Assembly: GCF_048544455.1 (NCBI RefSeq)
Contig: NC_133535.1
Coordinates: 86,242,120-86,306,119 of the forward strand
Reading direction: 5' to 3'
Source of the DNA: Silene latifolia
Taxonomy: Eukaryota; Streptophyta; Magnoliopsida; Caryophyllales; Caryophyllaceae
DNA: 64,000 nt
Shown here: positions 46,918-60,371 of the stretch, in pieces
Layout: each line of letters begins with the position of its first letter
Position numbering within the stretch: the first letter of the stretch is position 1
Notes under the pieces: model-generated
Databases searched by the model: none
What the model saw: only the letters and a program-made list of their open reading frames with translations
What the model was told of the DNA's origin: nothing
Position numbers and translations under genes: made by a program

Positions 46918-49900
46918 TGTGACACCCTCATTTATTGCGGAAAAATAAACACATAATTCTAGAATAAAACTGCATGGATATGTTTGTAATAGGTTCATTT
47001 GGGTAAAAACCTGTAATTTTTAAAACCTGAACCTGTTATAAATATATCCAAATTGGAAGGTGTCAAACATACAAGGTCTAACTAGAAGTTTCACAACATA
47101 ACCATCGCTAAAGTCGCGAATAGCAAATTATACAACCAAATGTAAAGAGGGAGACATATGTCCCTAAAATGTATGTGACATAAAAAGTGTTTAAGGGTCA
47201 CAATAAAATAAGCCAATCTAGGTCCCAAGGTTACTTTGCTCGCTAGCTCGTCCATGTACCCCATATATGCATCACCTACCTGTCATTCGCATTTTATACA
47301 AATACGAAAGCCACAAATCGTGGGGGAGTAACTCCGAGTTCTCCCGACCACGAAATGTCATAATTAATATAACATGTAAACATAAGAATATGAATACGAA
47401 TCACACAATGCCTTAGCATATAGATGCTAGACAATCGTGCTTATCATGTGAACAACAATATAACCACACATAGTCCTAGCATGTGAATACTAGACCGACT
47501 CATACTACACTATCATGTGAATCACATAACATCCAGGAATCCAAACTCTATCAACCATAGCCGGCTTGCATCTCACCTTCTATGATTCATAGAATCATCA
47601 AACAAGAAAGGGCAATATATCAAAGACAGGCATAAGTTCTTAGTCCGTCAATAGTCACTCTGTAACTCGAGTCTATACCACGAGGTAGGGAAGGTAATCG
47701 AACCGGTATCTTGGCTCAGAGGTTCTATCAAAACATGGCCAAGACACAACACAACCCTAGCCTAAAATTTGCGCAGACCTAGACATGCGGATACACACCA
47801 CCGCACCCAAGACCCACAATTTTTCTAAAACAAAGTGAGTACCCTAAGGAGTCCACCAAAGGGTTGGCTAGTACTTAAGCTGACCACTTACTCTCAAAAT
47901 AAGTAACGAGGTCATGCCCCAACTTGGATATAAACCCACCAAGTCAGGAACACAGAGGCTATTAAGCAGTGAACATACACTCGTCAAAGACTATAAAGAC
48001 CTATCTATGATGAAGGCCGAAATACTCACCTAGGACCTAAATAAAACCAATCTAGGTCCCAGCTTGAATATTTTAGCCCACACCACACAAGACAAATAGG
48101 ACACACACTTAACCATAAGAGGGCAAAGAGTCCAACTTACCAACATAAATGCTAACATTCTATCATGTGAAAGGCTATATAAATGTCTATTCAGCAGACA
48201 ATCCAACAATATCCTCAATATCAATAATAATCCAAACTCCAAAAACCGTTAATCTCATAATTCATGAGAACAAGCTAAAATGGCAACAAGACAAGAAGAC
48301 TCAAGTATAAGGCAACCAATTCATCCAACAACCAACATGTGAAATGATAATTACAAATATCAAGGCATAACATAAAACATCCAATCTCACCTCAAAGACA
48401 AACCCTCGACCCGAGTCCCGCGACGGGTCATCGGTCAAATCGAGGCTGACCGGTTTAAACCTAGCTTGACCAAACTCGTTCGGTCAATCAGGCCCAGCTC
48501 AGAGTCTTGGCCTACTTTGGCCCAAATCACAAAATTTATCACAATATTATTCTCATGTTATTTCCAATTTCTATCATGTGAAAAACGAAAGTAAAACATT
48601 ATCAATCACCTAAACACTTAACAAACAACAAACACCACATCAACTACTAATGTGACATTAATTCGTCGAGTAACTCGGAATAGTTACCTTAAGCTAGAAA
48701 AAGGCAAGCAATAAACTTGAGAAAGATTCTAAAACCCAAAATTACTCTTCATCTTCAACCACATATGAGTCACCTAAAATAATTATGTGAAGGGACGATA
48801 TTAACGAATTATCGTTATATAAAATATGAGACGGAAATTAATTTAAATCAATACATGTAAACATATTCATTAGCTACTGTCTTATGTTCATAAACCATTA
48901 TGACCCTCCCTTTTGACAGGCATACCAAGAAAATTGTCACAACTTTTACGCCCTAGAAACAGTCCCATAAAGCACCATTTTATCCGTCCCAAAATCGAGC
49001 CCAAAACCACCACTGTCACGGCTCCCAAAACCGAGGCCAAAACAGCCCACACGGCCTCCGTTTCGATCGTCCCAAAACAGTCAAAGGCTGCACAAAAATG
49101 ATACCAAAACAGAGTTCAATCAATCCTAAACCAGTCCTAAACCGAGTCAAAACAGTCCCAAAAATGTCCCAAAGTACTGCAGCGGACTCAAAAACAAATC
49201 CTAATTTCTTCGCACAATACCACAACTAAACAAGATCCCAAATAGCATCCCAAAACGATCCCTACATGTCAAGATACACCGTCTTAAATATACCACTTAC
49301 TAGCTAGCATTCCAAATGATCCCTAGAGGTCGGTATATACACCATCTCAATCATCTCCACATATCAGTATACACCGTCTCAACTATACAACTGACTAATT
49401 AACATCCATAAGGATCCCTATATATAATTATACACCGTCTCAACTATAAAACAGACTAACAAATCTTCTACCAGACCGTCTATTTTAGTACATACAACCG
49501 TCTTATAATAAATAAAGCTGAAAATATAAATGGGTTTGTAAAAATAAATGACGAAAATGAATTTCACTTACAACGGATTGACAGGAACGATGAAAGCAAC
49601 ACTATGGAACGAAAATCATTGATAACGGATGACAAACGGAGTGGCAGAATCAATTTAAAATTAAAAATAAAAATAAAAATGAAAAGAACGAAAAAGAAGA
49701 AAAAGGAAGGGAGAAGAAGAAATGTTGCGTGAGAAATGAGGGAGCAGCCTGCCTGCCTGCTATTTATTATACGTACGTTTCTTCATCGTTAAGTAATTTC
49801 ACTCGTTTTTAAAACCGTCTCGAGTTAAATTAAACCGGTTTTGATTCGTTTTGACGGAAAGTCAAATTATTCGTCAAACCCGATTTTCGAAAACGCTAAA

Positions 49901-50223
49901 GTTTTTAAACACGAGTTTACTAGAAAATTAAGTACCCATATGCCCTATATCCTAACTCATTTACCCAACGATCGTAAGAAATAGAAAATCCCATGTTTAC
50001 GACTTTTCATCGAAATAACCTTTTATTAAAGAAAAGGTTCAAATATAGTTTAAATTACTTTTAAACATTTCCAAACTATCAAAAATAATTATATTACTTC
50101 AAAATAAAATAAAATTATATTTTATCGAATTATTATTATTTCAAATAAATTAATATTAAATTAAAGTTGATTTAAAATATTACTTTTAAAATATAATAAC
50201 GGTCCAAATTTACGGGTGTTACA
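46918..50223 (-). repeat. 3' LTR of the LARD
   Basis: Plus-strand ends TGTGACACCC and GGGTGTTACA. A minus-strand TATA-like TATAATAAATA lies at 49761-49771 with a CTTCTTCTCCC leader after it. The region 49250-49450 has short repeats of ATACACCGTCTCAACTAT. Confidence 0.92.
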
Positions 50224-50238
50224 ATCACCCCATCTTTT
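50224..50238 (-). other. Polypurine tract of the LARD
   Basis: Minus strand AAAAGATGGGGTGAT immediately before TGTAACACCC. Confidence 0.75.
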
Positions 50239-53200
50239 AAAAAGTTTCGTCCTCGAAACTTGAAAGTATAAATGAAAGGTTATAAAAATAAAACTTAAAT
50301 TGGAATCGGTAACCAAAACATTTAAAAGGTCACTTATCGTAAGAATCAAAATTCTTTCAAAAGTTTCAAATAAAATTTTCTCGACGAAACTGATTCTCAT
50401 CGAGAGAAACGGAAGTGTTCTCATTGCGCATTCAAGAACATCACATTCCAAATCCAAGATAAGGTCAAAGGCAAATCATTTGTATAAATCAAAAATCAAA
50501 ATACTTTCAAAAACATTAATGAAGAGTTTTCAAAAGTATAAGTCTCATTCATGGAACGGAAATTGCCCTTGTCGTGCACACAAGAACGCTAACTTTCCAA
50601 GTCAGAGACAAATTTAAAACAAAAACTATTCGCCGACAAGCGTAGAACAAGTTATCAAACGTTTCCAATAACTAGTTCTATCATCCGATCAACGTCAATA
50701 TCAAAGAAAAAGGCAATCCACTCAAATTTTCTTTTGCGAAAGACAAAATAGAAATGAAGGTTTCACCTTTAAACTAAAAGGGGAGTTAAATTCCTAAAAT
50801 ATAATATTAAACTTTGACAAAGGCATCATGATTAGATCAAAGTGAATAGAAATTGGATAAAATTTACAAAAATCTCATGTTTAGCAACTCAAAACCATGA
50901 TAAAGAAGTCTATACTCAAAGAACAATTAGAGAATTAAATCGAATTTTCATTTTTCCAAATCTTTACAAGTAGGGAAAATTTTGTAATAATAACATAAAT
51001 TTTTAACAACGAACCAAAAATGGTAGCTTGAAATATTTAGAAATTGTGCGAAAAGAAAAGTAAGTTAGACATCATAGATACAAGTATGCTAAGAGGGTTC
51101 AAGCTTAACCAACAAAAGAGGTATGATGAACTTCCTAGGGATAATAATTGAAGTCAAATTTACAAGGATGTCAAAGATAGAGTTTCACAAGATACGAGTG
51201 TCAAACTTAAAGGAGGAGCAAGATGAAGCGAGGAAATGAGGTATGAACAGTAACGCTTATGGTCATGGATAAAGGGAGATTAGACAACAAGGAAACGCCA
51301 GACACTCTTATCTCAAACAACAACATCACTCAAAACGGTTCCGAAAACTTCCTAACAACAAAACTCATAACCACATCACTCCCAAGGGTTTCCTCAATCG
51401 CTTATGTTACCTCAATCCTAATCTATTCCCTGAAACAAGGTACTCCACTATAAATGTGATCTCATCGCTCCAAATCCTCAAACATCCAGAAACAACTTTC
51501 ACAAGCCTAAGGTCAAGGCTTCCAACAAAGCTATATTCGTATCCAACCAGTGACAACTATGGGTTCCTTAAAAAAAGTAAACCTTCAATCAAGAATCCCA
51601 ATACCAAGCTCTAAACTCCAAGAGAAGGTTCCTCAAATATTCCACAAGGTTCTCATTTCAAAACAAGGTAGTAACATACCAACCCCAAAATCTGAAAAAT
51701 CAATAGGATCTCAAGTTTCTCTATCCTTTTACTTATCAAGGATTCCCAAAAGCGGAACTACACTCAGCTACGACATCATCCCATCATCTCAAGTACTCAA
51801 TGCGACCTCAAGGTCTATACAACTATAGGGTTAACAAATTCTTCTCAATACTAAGTCTCTCTCAACTCAAGAACTCTCAATAGCCAACTAATACCAAATC
51901 ACATCACCAATCCATTATGGTCATCAACATCCCAAGGAGTATTCTTTCAAATTTGACATCCTAAAACTTACTTACCATCAAATTCCCAAGAAACAAGGTC
52001 TTAATTGTAACAACACTTTATCACCTCAAAGTTCATAAAACCATAAATTGAAACTATGTTCTTTAACCTAACAATTGGTGTCAACCATACCCATTTCTAG
52101 TTATTAAAACAAGTGCTAAAACTTCCCAATAATGTAGCTTACTCTCACTCTCATACCATACCTCAAGTAGTAATCAATATCACTTACTAAAACCAACTAA
52201 TAATCCCACCATTAGCTTTTCTCATATGGTCATACACATTATCAAACTCTCATGTCCAAAGTGATTATGGAAGCCAATCACAACTCGACTTACTTAGTCA
52301 ATCCTATATCCTCAAACCCACCATTTAGTTTCATCCCTTTTAAGTCAAGTACTAAGCACTAGTATCCCAAACATAAACAACAATGCCATGTTCCATAACC
52401 TTAGTAACGAATGCAACTCACACTTGACACACAAAATCCACCAATCCAACGTACTCACTTTATCAAGGATCTAGGTATAAGAATCACTAAGTATGTCTCA
52501 TCACCTTACCTAAGTCTTTCTAACATCACGACTTCTCAAAGCCAGGGTTAAGGGTCAAACACAAACAATCTCCTCAAGAGTCAAGTTTTCCAACCAAGGT
52601 CAACATTCCTCACAAGAAAGAGTACTATCAAATGGCGTTAAGGGAGGATATGCAAGGAACAAAGAACAAGTTAGGAGTACAAGAGTAGCTTTTAAAGTAA
52701 AACAGAAGGGAGTTTAGAAGGAGGATAAGCACCAAGAGATTAAGAATAAGGCGAGATACAAAAAGAACGAGAAACATCTTCAAGGAAGTAGAAGCATTCT
52801 TCAAAGGTTGAACAATCTTCAATCCTCAGCAATAGGCACTAAATCTTGATCTTCTTAAAATATAAGTGTCCTTTCAATGGAACGGAGATACTCTTGGCGA
52901 TCACTCAAGAACATCAATATTCGAATTAAAAGACATAAATATACATTTTTACACCAACAAATGATAAAACTAATTATCAGACGTCTCCAATAACAAGCTT
53001 TAACACTAATTGACGTTAAAACCAGTGAAAAACATTAAAATATTTTCAAAACCTTTAGTTCAAAATTTTTTTTATAATAAGGGTAATAACTCCATTAGCT
53101 ATAGATAAGCTCACGGTCATTGATCCAAGAACGCAACAATTATTAAATGACAATCAACAAACAGGTTAGTACCTAACAAAGAGCAAACACAAAGAGACTA

Positions 53201-53304
53201 CAACATAAGGTCCTAAGTCTACCCATCTTACCCATCTCTCAAGTTTATTATTTCAAGGTCAAGTTATTTATATTGGGGTGCACAAACGTGCGTCGGGAGC
53301 AAAT
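50239..53304 (-). mobile_element. Non-coding internal region of the LARD
   Basis: 3.1 kb, AT-rich, no open frame over about 105 codons and none with a known motif on either strand. Repeated CTCAAG and TCAAAG words are common but form no regular array. The region 50300-50620 and the region 52850-53100 share loosely similar phrases, such as CATCGAGAGAAACGGAAGTG versus CAATGGAACGGAGATACTC, possibly an internal duplication. Confidence 0.7.
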
Positions 53305-53317
53305 ATGCTCGATACCA
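53305..53317 (-). other. Primer-binding site of the LARD
   Basis: Minus strand TGGTATCGAGCAT, close to the initiator-Met tRNA site TGGTATCAGAGC (one-base difference in spacing), two nt from the LTR. Confidence 0.7.
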
Positions 53318-53319
53318 AC

Positions 53320-56300
53320 CGTGACACCCTCATTTATTGCGGAAAAATAAACACGTAATTCTAGAATAAAACCGCATGGATATGTTTGTAATAGGTTCAT
53401 TTGGGTAAAAACCTGTAATTTTTAAAACGTGAACTGTTATAAAGATATCCAAATTGGAAGGTGTCAAACATACAAGGTCTAACTAGAAGTTTCACAACAT
53501 AACCATCGCTAAAGTCGCGAATAGCAAATTATACAACCAAATGTAAAGAGGGAGACATATGTCCCTAAAATGTATGTGACATAAAAAGTGTTTAAGGGTC
53601 ACAATAAAATAAGCCAATCTAGGTCCCAAGGTTACTTTGCTCGCTAGCTCGTCCATGTACCCCATATATGCATCACCTACCTGTCATTCGCATTTTATAC
53701 AAATACGAAAGCCACAGTCAGTGGGGAGTAACTCCGAGTTCTCCCAGCCACGAAATGTCATAATTAATATAACATGTAAACATAAGAATATGAATACGAA
53801 TCACACAATGCCTTAGCATATAGATGCTAGACAATCGTGCTTATCATGTGAACAACAATATAACCACACATAGTCCTAGCATGTGAATACTAGACCGACT
53901 CATACTACACTATCATGTGAATCACATAACATCCAGAATCCAAACTCTATCAACCATAGCCGGCTTGCATCTCACCTTCTATGATTCATAGAATCATCAA
54001 ACAAGAAAGGGCAATATATCAAAGACAGGCATAAGTTCTTAGTCCCGTCAATAGTCACTCAGAATCTCGAGTCTATACCACGAGGTAGGGAAGGTAATCG
54101 AACCGGTATCTTGGCTCGAGGTTCTATCAAAACATGGCCAAGACACAACACAACCCTAGCCTAAAATCTGCGCAGACCTAGACATGCGGATACACACCAC
54201 CGCACCCAAGACCCACAATTTTTCTAAAACAAAGTGAGTACCCTAAGGAGTCCACAAAAGGGTTGGCTAGTACTTAAGCTGACCACTTACTCTCAAAATA
54301 AGTAACGAGGTCATGCCCCAACTTGGATATAAACCCACCAAGTCAGGAACACAGAGGCTATTAAGCAGTGAACATACACTCGTCAAAGACTATAAAGACC
54401 TATCTATGATGAAGGCCGAAATACTCACCTAGGACCTAAATAAAACCAATCTAGGTCCCAACTTGAATATTTTAGCCCACACCACACAAGACAAATAGGA
54501 CACCCACTTAACCATAAGAGGGCAAAGAGTCCAACTTACCAACATAAATGCTAACATTCTATCATGTGAAAGGCTATATAAATGTCTATTCAAATGAGAC
54601 AATCCAACAATATCCTCAATATCAATAATAATCCAAACTCCAAATTTAACCGTTAATCTCATAATTCATGAGAACAAGCTAAAATGGCAACAAGACAAGA
54701 AGACTCAAGTATAAGGCAACCAATTCATCCAACAACCAACATGTGAAATGATAATTACAAATATCAAGGCATAACATAAAACATCCAATCTCACCTCAAA
54801 GACAAACCCTCGACCCGAGTCCCGCGACGGGTCATCGGTCAAATCGAGGCTGACCGGTTTAAACCTAGCTTGACCAAACTCGTTCGGTCAATCAGGCCCA
54901 GCTCAGAGTCTTGGCCTACTTTGGCCCAAATCACAAAATTTATCACAATATTATTCTCATGCTATTTCCAATTTCTATCATGTGAAAAACGAAAGTAAAA
55001 CATTATCAATCACCTAAACACTTAACAAACAACAAACACCACATCAACTACTAATGTGACATTAATTCGTCGAGTAACTCGGAATAGTTACCTTAAGCTA
55101 GAAAAAGGCAAGCAATAAACTTGAGAAAGCTTCTAATACCCAAAATTACTCTTCATCTTCAACCACATATGAGTCACCTAAAATAATTATGTGAAGGGAC
55201 GATATTAACGAATTATCGTTATATAAAATATGAGACGAAAATTAATTTAAATCAATACATGTAAACATATTCATTAGCTACTGTCTTATGTTCATAAACC
55301 ATTATGACCCTCCCTTTTGACAGGCATACCAAGAAAATTGTCACAACTTTTACGCCCTAGAAACAGTCCCATAAAGCACCATTTTATCCGTCCCAAAACT
55401 GAGCCCAAACCAGCCTGTCACGCTCCCAAAACCGAGGCCAAAACAGCCCACACGGCCTCCGTTTCGATCGTCCCAAAACAATCAAGGTCGCACAAAAATG
55501 ATACCAAAACAGAGTTCAATCAATCCTAAACCAGTCCTAAACCGAGTCAAAACAGTCCCAAAAATGTCCCAAAGTACCCGCAAAGCGGACTCAAAAACAG
55601 TCTAATTTATCGCACAATACCACAACTAAACAAGATCCCAAATAGCATCCCAAAACGATCCCTACATGTCAGTATACACCGTCTTAAATATACCACTTAC
55701 TAGCTAGCATTCCAAATGATCCCTAGAGGGCAGTATACACCGTCTCAATCATCTCCACCTATCAGTATACACCGTCTCAACTATACAACTGACTAATTAA
55801 CATCCATAAGGATCCCTATATATAATTATACACCGTCTCAACTATAAAACAGACTAACAAATCTTCTACCAGACCGTCTATTTTAGTACATACAACCGTC
55901 TTATAATAAATAAAGCTGAAAATATAAATGGGTTTGTAAAAATACATGACGAAAATGAATTTTACTTAGGAACGATGAAAGCAGCACTATGGAACGAAAA
56001 TCATTGATAACGGATGACAAACGGAGTGGCAGAATCAATTTAAAATTAAAAAAAAAAATGAAAAGAACGAAAAAGAAGAAAAAGGAAGGGAGAAGAAGAA
56101 ATGTTGCGTGAGAAATGAGGGAGCAGCCTGCCTGCCTGCTATTTATTATACGTACGTTTCTTCATCGTTAAGTAATTTCACTCGTTTTTAAAACCGTCTC
56201 GAGTTAAATTAAACCGGTTTTGATTCGTTTTGACGGAAAGTCAAATTATTCGTCAAACCCGATTTTCGAAAACGCTAAAGTTTTTAAACACGAGTTTACT

Positions 56301-56603
56301 AGAAAATTAAGTACCCATATGCCCTATATCCTAACTCATTTACCCAACGATCGTAAGAAATAGAAAATCCCATGTTTACGACTTTTCATCGAAATAACCT
56401 TTTATTAAAGAAAAGGTTCAAATATAGTTTAAATTACTTTTAAACATTTCCAAACTATCAAAAATAATTATATTACTTCAAAATAAAATAAAATTATATT
56501 TTATCGAATTATTATTATTTTAAATAAATTAATATTAAATTAAAGTTGATTTAAAATATTACTTTTAAAATATAATAACGGTCCAAATTTACGGGGTGTT
56601 ACA
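53320..56603 (-). repeat. 5' LTR of the LARD
   Basis: Almost identical to the 3' LTR over its full length, with small indels (for example near 53718, 54590 and 55970). The outer TG of the plus-strand reading is CG at 53320. The minus-strand TATA-like box is at 56140-56150. Confidence 0.92.
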
Positions 56604-56608
56604 TGAAA
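56604..56608. other. Target duplication (right) of the LARD
   Basis: TGAAA, identical to 46913-46917. Confidence 0.9.
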
Positions 56609-58797
56609 AATTTCCCAACTCTTACGGGAACATCTTCCCATATCCCTAATGGTGTCTTCGTCGATCTATCGGCCATTTGGAGTGTGATATTAGTACATTT
56701 AAGCTCTCTCATCCCTAACCTTTTATTTACCGAATAGGGCATAACACTCACACTAGCCCCTAGATCACATAGGGCTTTGTTGATCGTTGTGTCGCCAATG
56801 GCACACGGTATTGAGAAGCTTCCCGGATCTTTAAGTTTCGGAGGTGAACTCCCTTGAAGGATTGCACTACTCACCTTAGTGAAGGCGATAGTCTCAAGAT
56901 TCCGGATCGACTTATTTTTCGTAAGGATGTATTTCATGTACTTTGCATAGGCCGGCACGTGATTGATTAATTCCGTGAAAGGAATCGAGACTTCCAAATT
57001 CTTCACAATTTCCATAAATTTTCCAAGTTGGTCATCAAATTTGGGCTTGGCTTGATGACTTGGAAAAGGAAGTCTAATCACAATGGGTTCCTTCTCCTTG
57101 GCCTTGTCTTCATTTTTCTTCGAAACTTCTTCTTTTGATGGTTCTCAATCCTTGGAGTTTTGCACGACTTCTTATTTGTCACTAGCATCCACCACTTCAT
57201 CCTCAACTTGCTTCTTTGGTGCTTCATATCTCGTACCACTCCTTAAGTGAATGGCACTAACCGTTTCATGTCTCGGGGGATTACTTTGAGGTGGTAATTG
57301 CCCCTTTTGTCTCTGTGAGCTTGAAGATGCTAGTTGAGTCAATTGGGTTTCCAACATTTTGGTGTGGGCTAGGATGTTGTTGATGGTGATTTTCTTTGCT
57401 TGACTATCCTTTTGCATTTGAGTGAAAAACTCTTGTTGATTCTTTTGCATTTGGAGGACCGCTTTTTGAACATCAAAACCTTGGTCATTTTGTTGATTGT
57501 ATGGAGTTTAATTTTTGTAACCTTGGTTTTGGTTGTAAAAGGGTCTTTGATTTTGATTTCTTATGGGAGGTGGGGTGTATGTTAGTTGAGGGTTTTGAAC
57601 ATTTTGGCTTTTGTATGAGAGATTTGGCTGGAATTTGGTGTTTTCATTGTAATAATTTGAATAAGGGGTACCACTCTTGTATTCTTGAAAAGCATTCACT
57701 TGTTCATTTGTTCCCCTACATTCACGTTGGTCATGTCCCAAAGTTCCACAATTTTCACATATCCCACTTGGGATTGATGAAGATGCAGTCATGGCATTAA
57801 CATGTTGCTTTGGTGATTTTGAGGCTTCTTCAAGTCAAGCCATAGCTTTTTCGAACTTCAAATTGATGGTATCAATGTGAGCACTAAGTTGAGCACCCAA
57901 TTGAGTAATAGAGTCCACTTCATGTTTTCCTCCTCTAGTAGCCTTGCGAGGTCTACTATATTGTGAATTATGGACCGCCATTTCCTCAATCTTGTTCCAA
58001 GTTTGATTATCGTCAACTTCGGTGAACATACCATTTGATCCCATGTTGAGAATGTTTCTTGAGTCTTCATAAAGACCATTCCAGAATTGTTGTACCAAGA
58101 ACCACTCGCTAAGTCCATGATGAGGACATGAGCGACAAATTCCTTTAAATCGATCCCAAGCTTCATACAAGGATTCTTCATCTCTTTGCTTAAAGCCCGT
58201 AATTTGAGCTCTTAGCATGTTAGTCTTTTCCGGTGGGTAGAACTTTTTGTAGAAAGCTAGAGCCAATTTCTTCCAAGAGTCAATTCCGAGAGTAGCCTTA
58301 TCAAGGCATTTGAACCATTGTTTTGCAGTGCCAATTTGAGAAAAAGGAAATAAGACCCATCGAATTTGGTCTTGAGTTACACCGGTTTGTGAAATCGCAT
58401 CACAATAATCACAAAAAGTCTCCATGTGAGAGTGAGGGTCTTCACTAGGAATCCCCCCAAATTGGCTTCTTTCGACTAATTGGATAAATGCAGATTTGGC
58501 AATAAAATTTCCGGTGAAGTGTTGTGGTGTGGGAGTACCATTGGGTAGGTTCTCCTCGGTTGGTACGGAATGTGATGAAAATTTAGGCATTGTGGGTTAA
58601 TTTTGTGTTGGATTTTGTGTTGGGTTCTCCTCACCTTCTCTTGCAAAAGGGTTGACGAACTCAATAGTGTTTGGTTGAATATCTACAACCTCACCAATAC
58701 CTCTCAAAGTTCCTCTAGAAAGTCTTCTATTGTTTGTCAAAGTCCTTTCAATTTCGTGATCAAAGGGTAACAAGTTACCTTGTGATCTTCTAGACAT
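56604..58797 (-). pseudogene. Gag and N-terminal protease of element M
   Basis: From the ATG at 58797 (MSRRSQGNLL) a single frame without frameshift runs to the LARD boundary, broken by stops near 58597, 57833, 57506, 57170 and 57146. Gag core: LALAFYKKFYPPEKTN, RDEESLYEAWDRFKGICRS and LSEWFLVQQFWNGLYED. An intact zinc knuckle CENCGTLGHDQREC (C-x2-C-x4-H-x4-C) lies at about 57700-57741. Protease begins near 57080 and has ALCDLGASVSVMP, the aspartate box. The last codons before the break are VPVRVGKFF. Gag would form the particle and protease would process it. Confidence 0.92.
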
Positions 58798-58915
58798 GCA
58801 AAATATCAAACAACTTGAAAATAATTAGAACAAACCTTGAGGAGTTTTACTTCCCCAAGGCAAAGAAAGACACAACTAATAACAATCTAAGAAAATCTAA
58901 ATCAAGTTAACACCG

Positions 58916-58933
58916 TCCCCGGCAACGGCGCCA
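58916..58933 (-). other. Primer-binding site of element M (tRNA-Asp)
   Basis: Minus strand TGGCGCCGTTGCCGGGGA, a full match, 4 nt inside the LTR. Confidence 0.93.
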
Positions 58934-60030
58934 TTTTTGGTCGGACTCTCTTGAGAGGTTTAGTTTTCGGTACTTGTCGTTAGGAGCACCTAGACCAAAA
59001 CACAATTTTTAACTCCACAAACAACTTTACAATTAGTAAAGAGGCAAGTAAAGGTCGGATCCCAAGGGACAAGAATTGAGATGAGATTTTCAATTGCAAC
59101 TAGCGGTGTCTACGGGTGTCACAATTTGGGGTTTGAAGTAAAAGATCACTAAACTAAATAGCAATGAAAGTAAACAAGCAAGATGATTAAAAAGGGATGT
59201 AAACAATTGATAAAAGGCACTAGGGTGTCATGAGGTCATAGGGGATTCATGGGAATTGATCATACAAACATATTTTCAAATTATAAGCAAGCAATTATTG
59301 TTGTGATGGATCGAGTTGGTTTATATCTTACAATCCTAGGAAAGATCGGGTCCCAGAGCCGAATCGATTAGATTGTACAACACCTACAAGTCGACTTAAT
59401 CTTCCCTACTCAACTATATGCATGGTCTAATGAGACTCGAGTTGGTTTATGTCTTACAAGTCTCATTAAAAAGATAGGTGATGGGTAAAAAATGCAAGGA
59501 TTCATAGGCTCACATTTCATCAAACATAACATGTGCATAAGTTGAGATCACAACAAGAAAGCAAATAAACTATGAAAACATATTAATTTAAGCATGAATC
59601 ATCCCCCATGTTGGTTTCCCCTAATTACCCATTAACCCTAGCTAAGAAAACTACTCACTCATTATCATGTTGAACATGTTAGCAAGGTTGTCAATCATAC
59701 CAACAAAGTAAAACATGATGAATAAATGAAGATGATTAACAATAATTAAAAAGGGATTAAGAGAATTATACCTACTAATGATTCCAATAATAAAGCAAAG
59801 AATAATAGAAGTACTTGATGATTGATTGGAAGGTTGTCAATCTCCCAATAATAACCCAAATAATCTTCAATTACCCAAAATGAAAGATGAACAAAGGAGA
59901 GATTAAGGAAATTAGATTTGTATTAAGACTTGATTAAATGTTGATTACAAGATTAAAGAGAGATTAGATTGATATAAACTACACTAGAGATTGCTAAGAA
60001 GAACATGATAATCTAATTAGACAAATGGGG

Positions 60031-60038
60031 TATTTATA
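60031..60038 (-). promoter_or_regulatory. TATA box of M 5' LTR
   Basis: TATAAATA on the minus strand, context CCCCACTATAAATACCCC, the likely start region for M transcription. Confidence 0.65.
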
Positions 60039-60200
60039 GTGGGGATTAGGTACACAAATTAAGGTTTACTAAGGGCTTAAATACGATTAAGTCCTTGAAG
60101 AATCGCTCATCTCAGAAAAATATGCGAGTCTCTTTTTTGCTAGTCTTTCCCGAGGTATGCGTATCCTTCATAAAACATGTAGAAGACGAAATAGCTGTCA

Positions 60201-60371
60201 CACAATCCGAGTGTCCAGAGCACGGGACGAGCGGATTGTGTTCTTGTAGGACGGGCGGATTGTGGTGGTGGACGGGCGGATTGTGGTTGTTTTGGACGAG
60301 CGGCCTTCTGAGGAAGACGCTCGAATTGCTTGTCTTGGACGGGCGGATTGTGGGCAATCCGCTCGGATTGT
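60201..60371 (-). repeat. GC-rich motif array in M 5' LTR
   Basis: Near-tandem GGACGGGCGGATTGTGG units (three almost perfect copies at about 60225-60290) plus inverse copies; 160-340 bp upstream of the TATA box. Confidence 0.8.

Larger units (their letters stand above)
46918..56603 (-). mobile_element. LARD-like non-autonomous LTR element, 9.7 kb, TSD TGAAA
   Basis: Two long LTRs (3306 and 3284 bp) flank a 3.1-kb internal region with no coding sequence. The minus-strand order is 5' LTR (56603-53320), Met-tRNA-type primer site, internal region, purine tract, 3' LTR (50223-46918). LTR ends are TGTAACACCC and GTGTCACA on the minus strand. Long LTRs, a Met-tRNA site and a non-coding interior fit large retrotransposon derivatives. 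The sequence before the 3' LTR (minus: ACTTTTTAAAAGATGGGGTG) and the TGTAACACCC start resemble chromovirus (Tekay-type) gypsy ends, the likely source of trans-acting proteins. Confidence 0.9.

Noticed and set aside
50161-50617. Open frames of about 100 codons at the LARD interior edge
   Set aside because: They overlap the LTR end and purine tract; only a faint trace of a chromovirus pol C-terminus (FKRWGDCNT) is visible, too short to call a gene.
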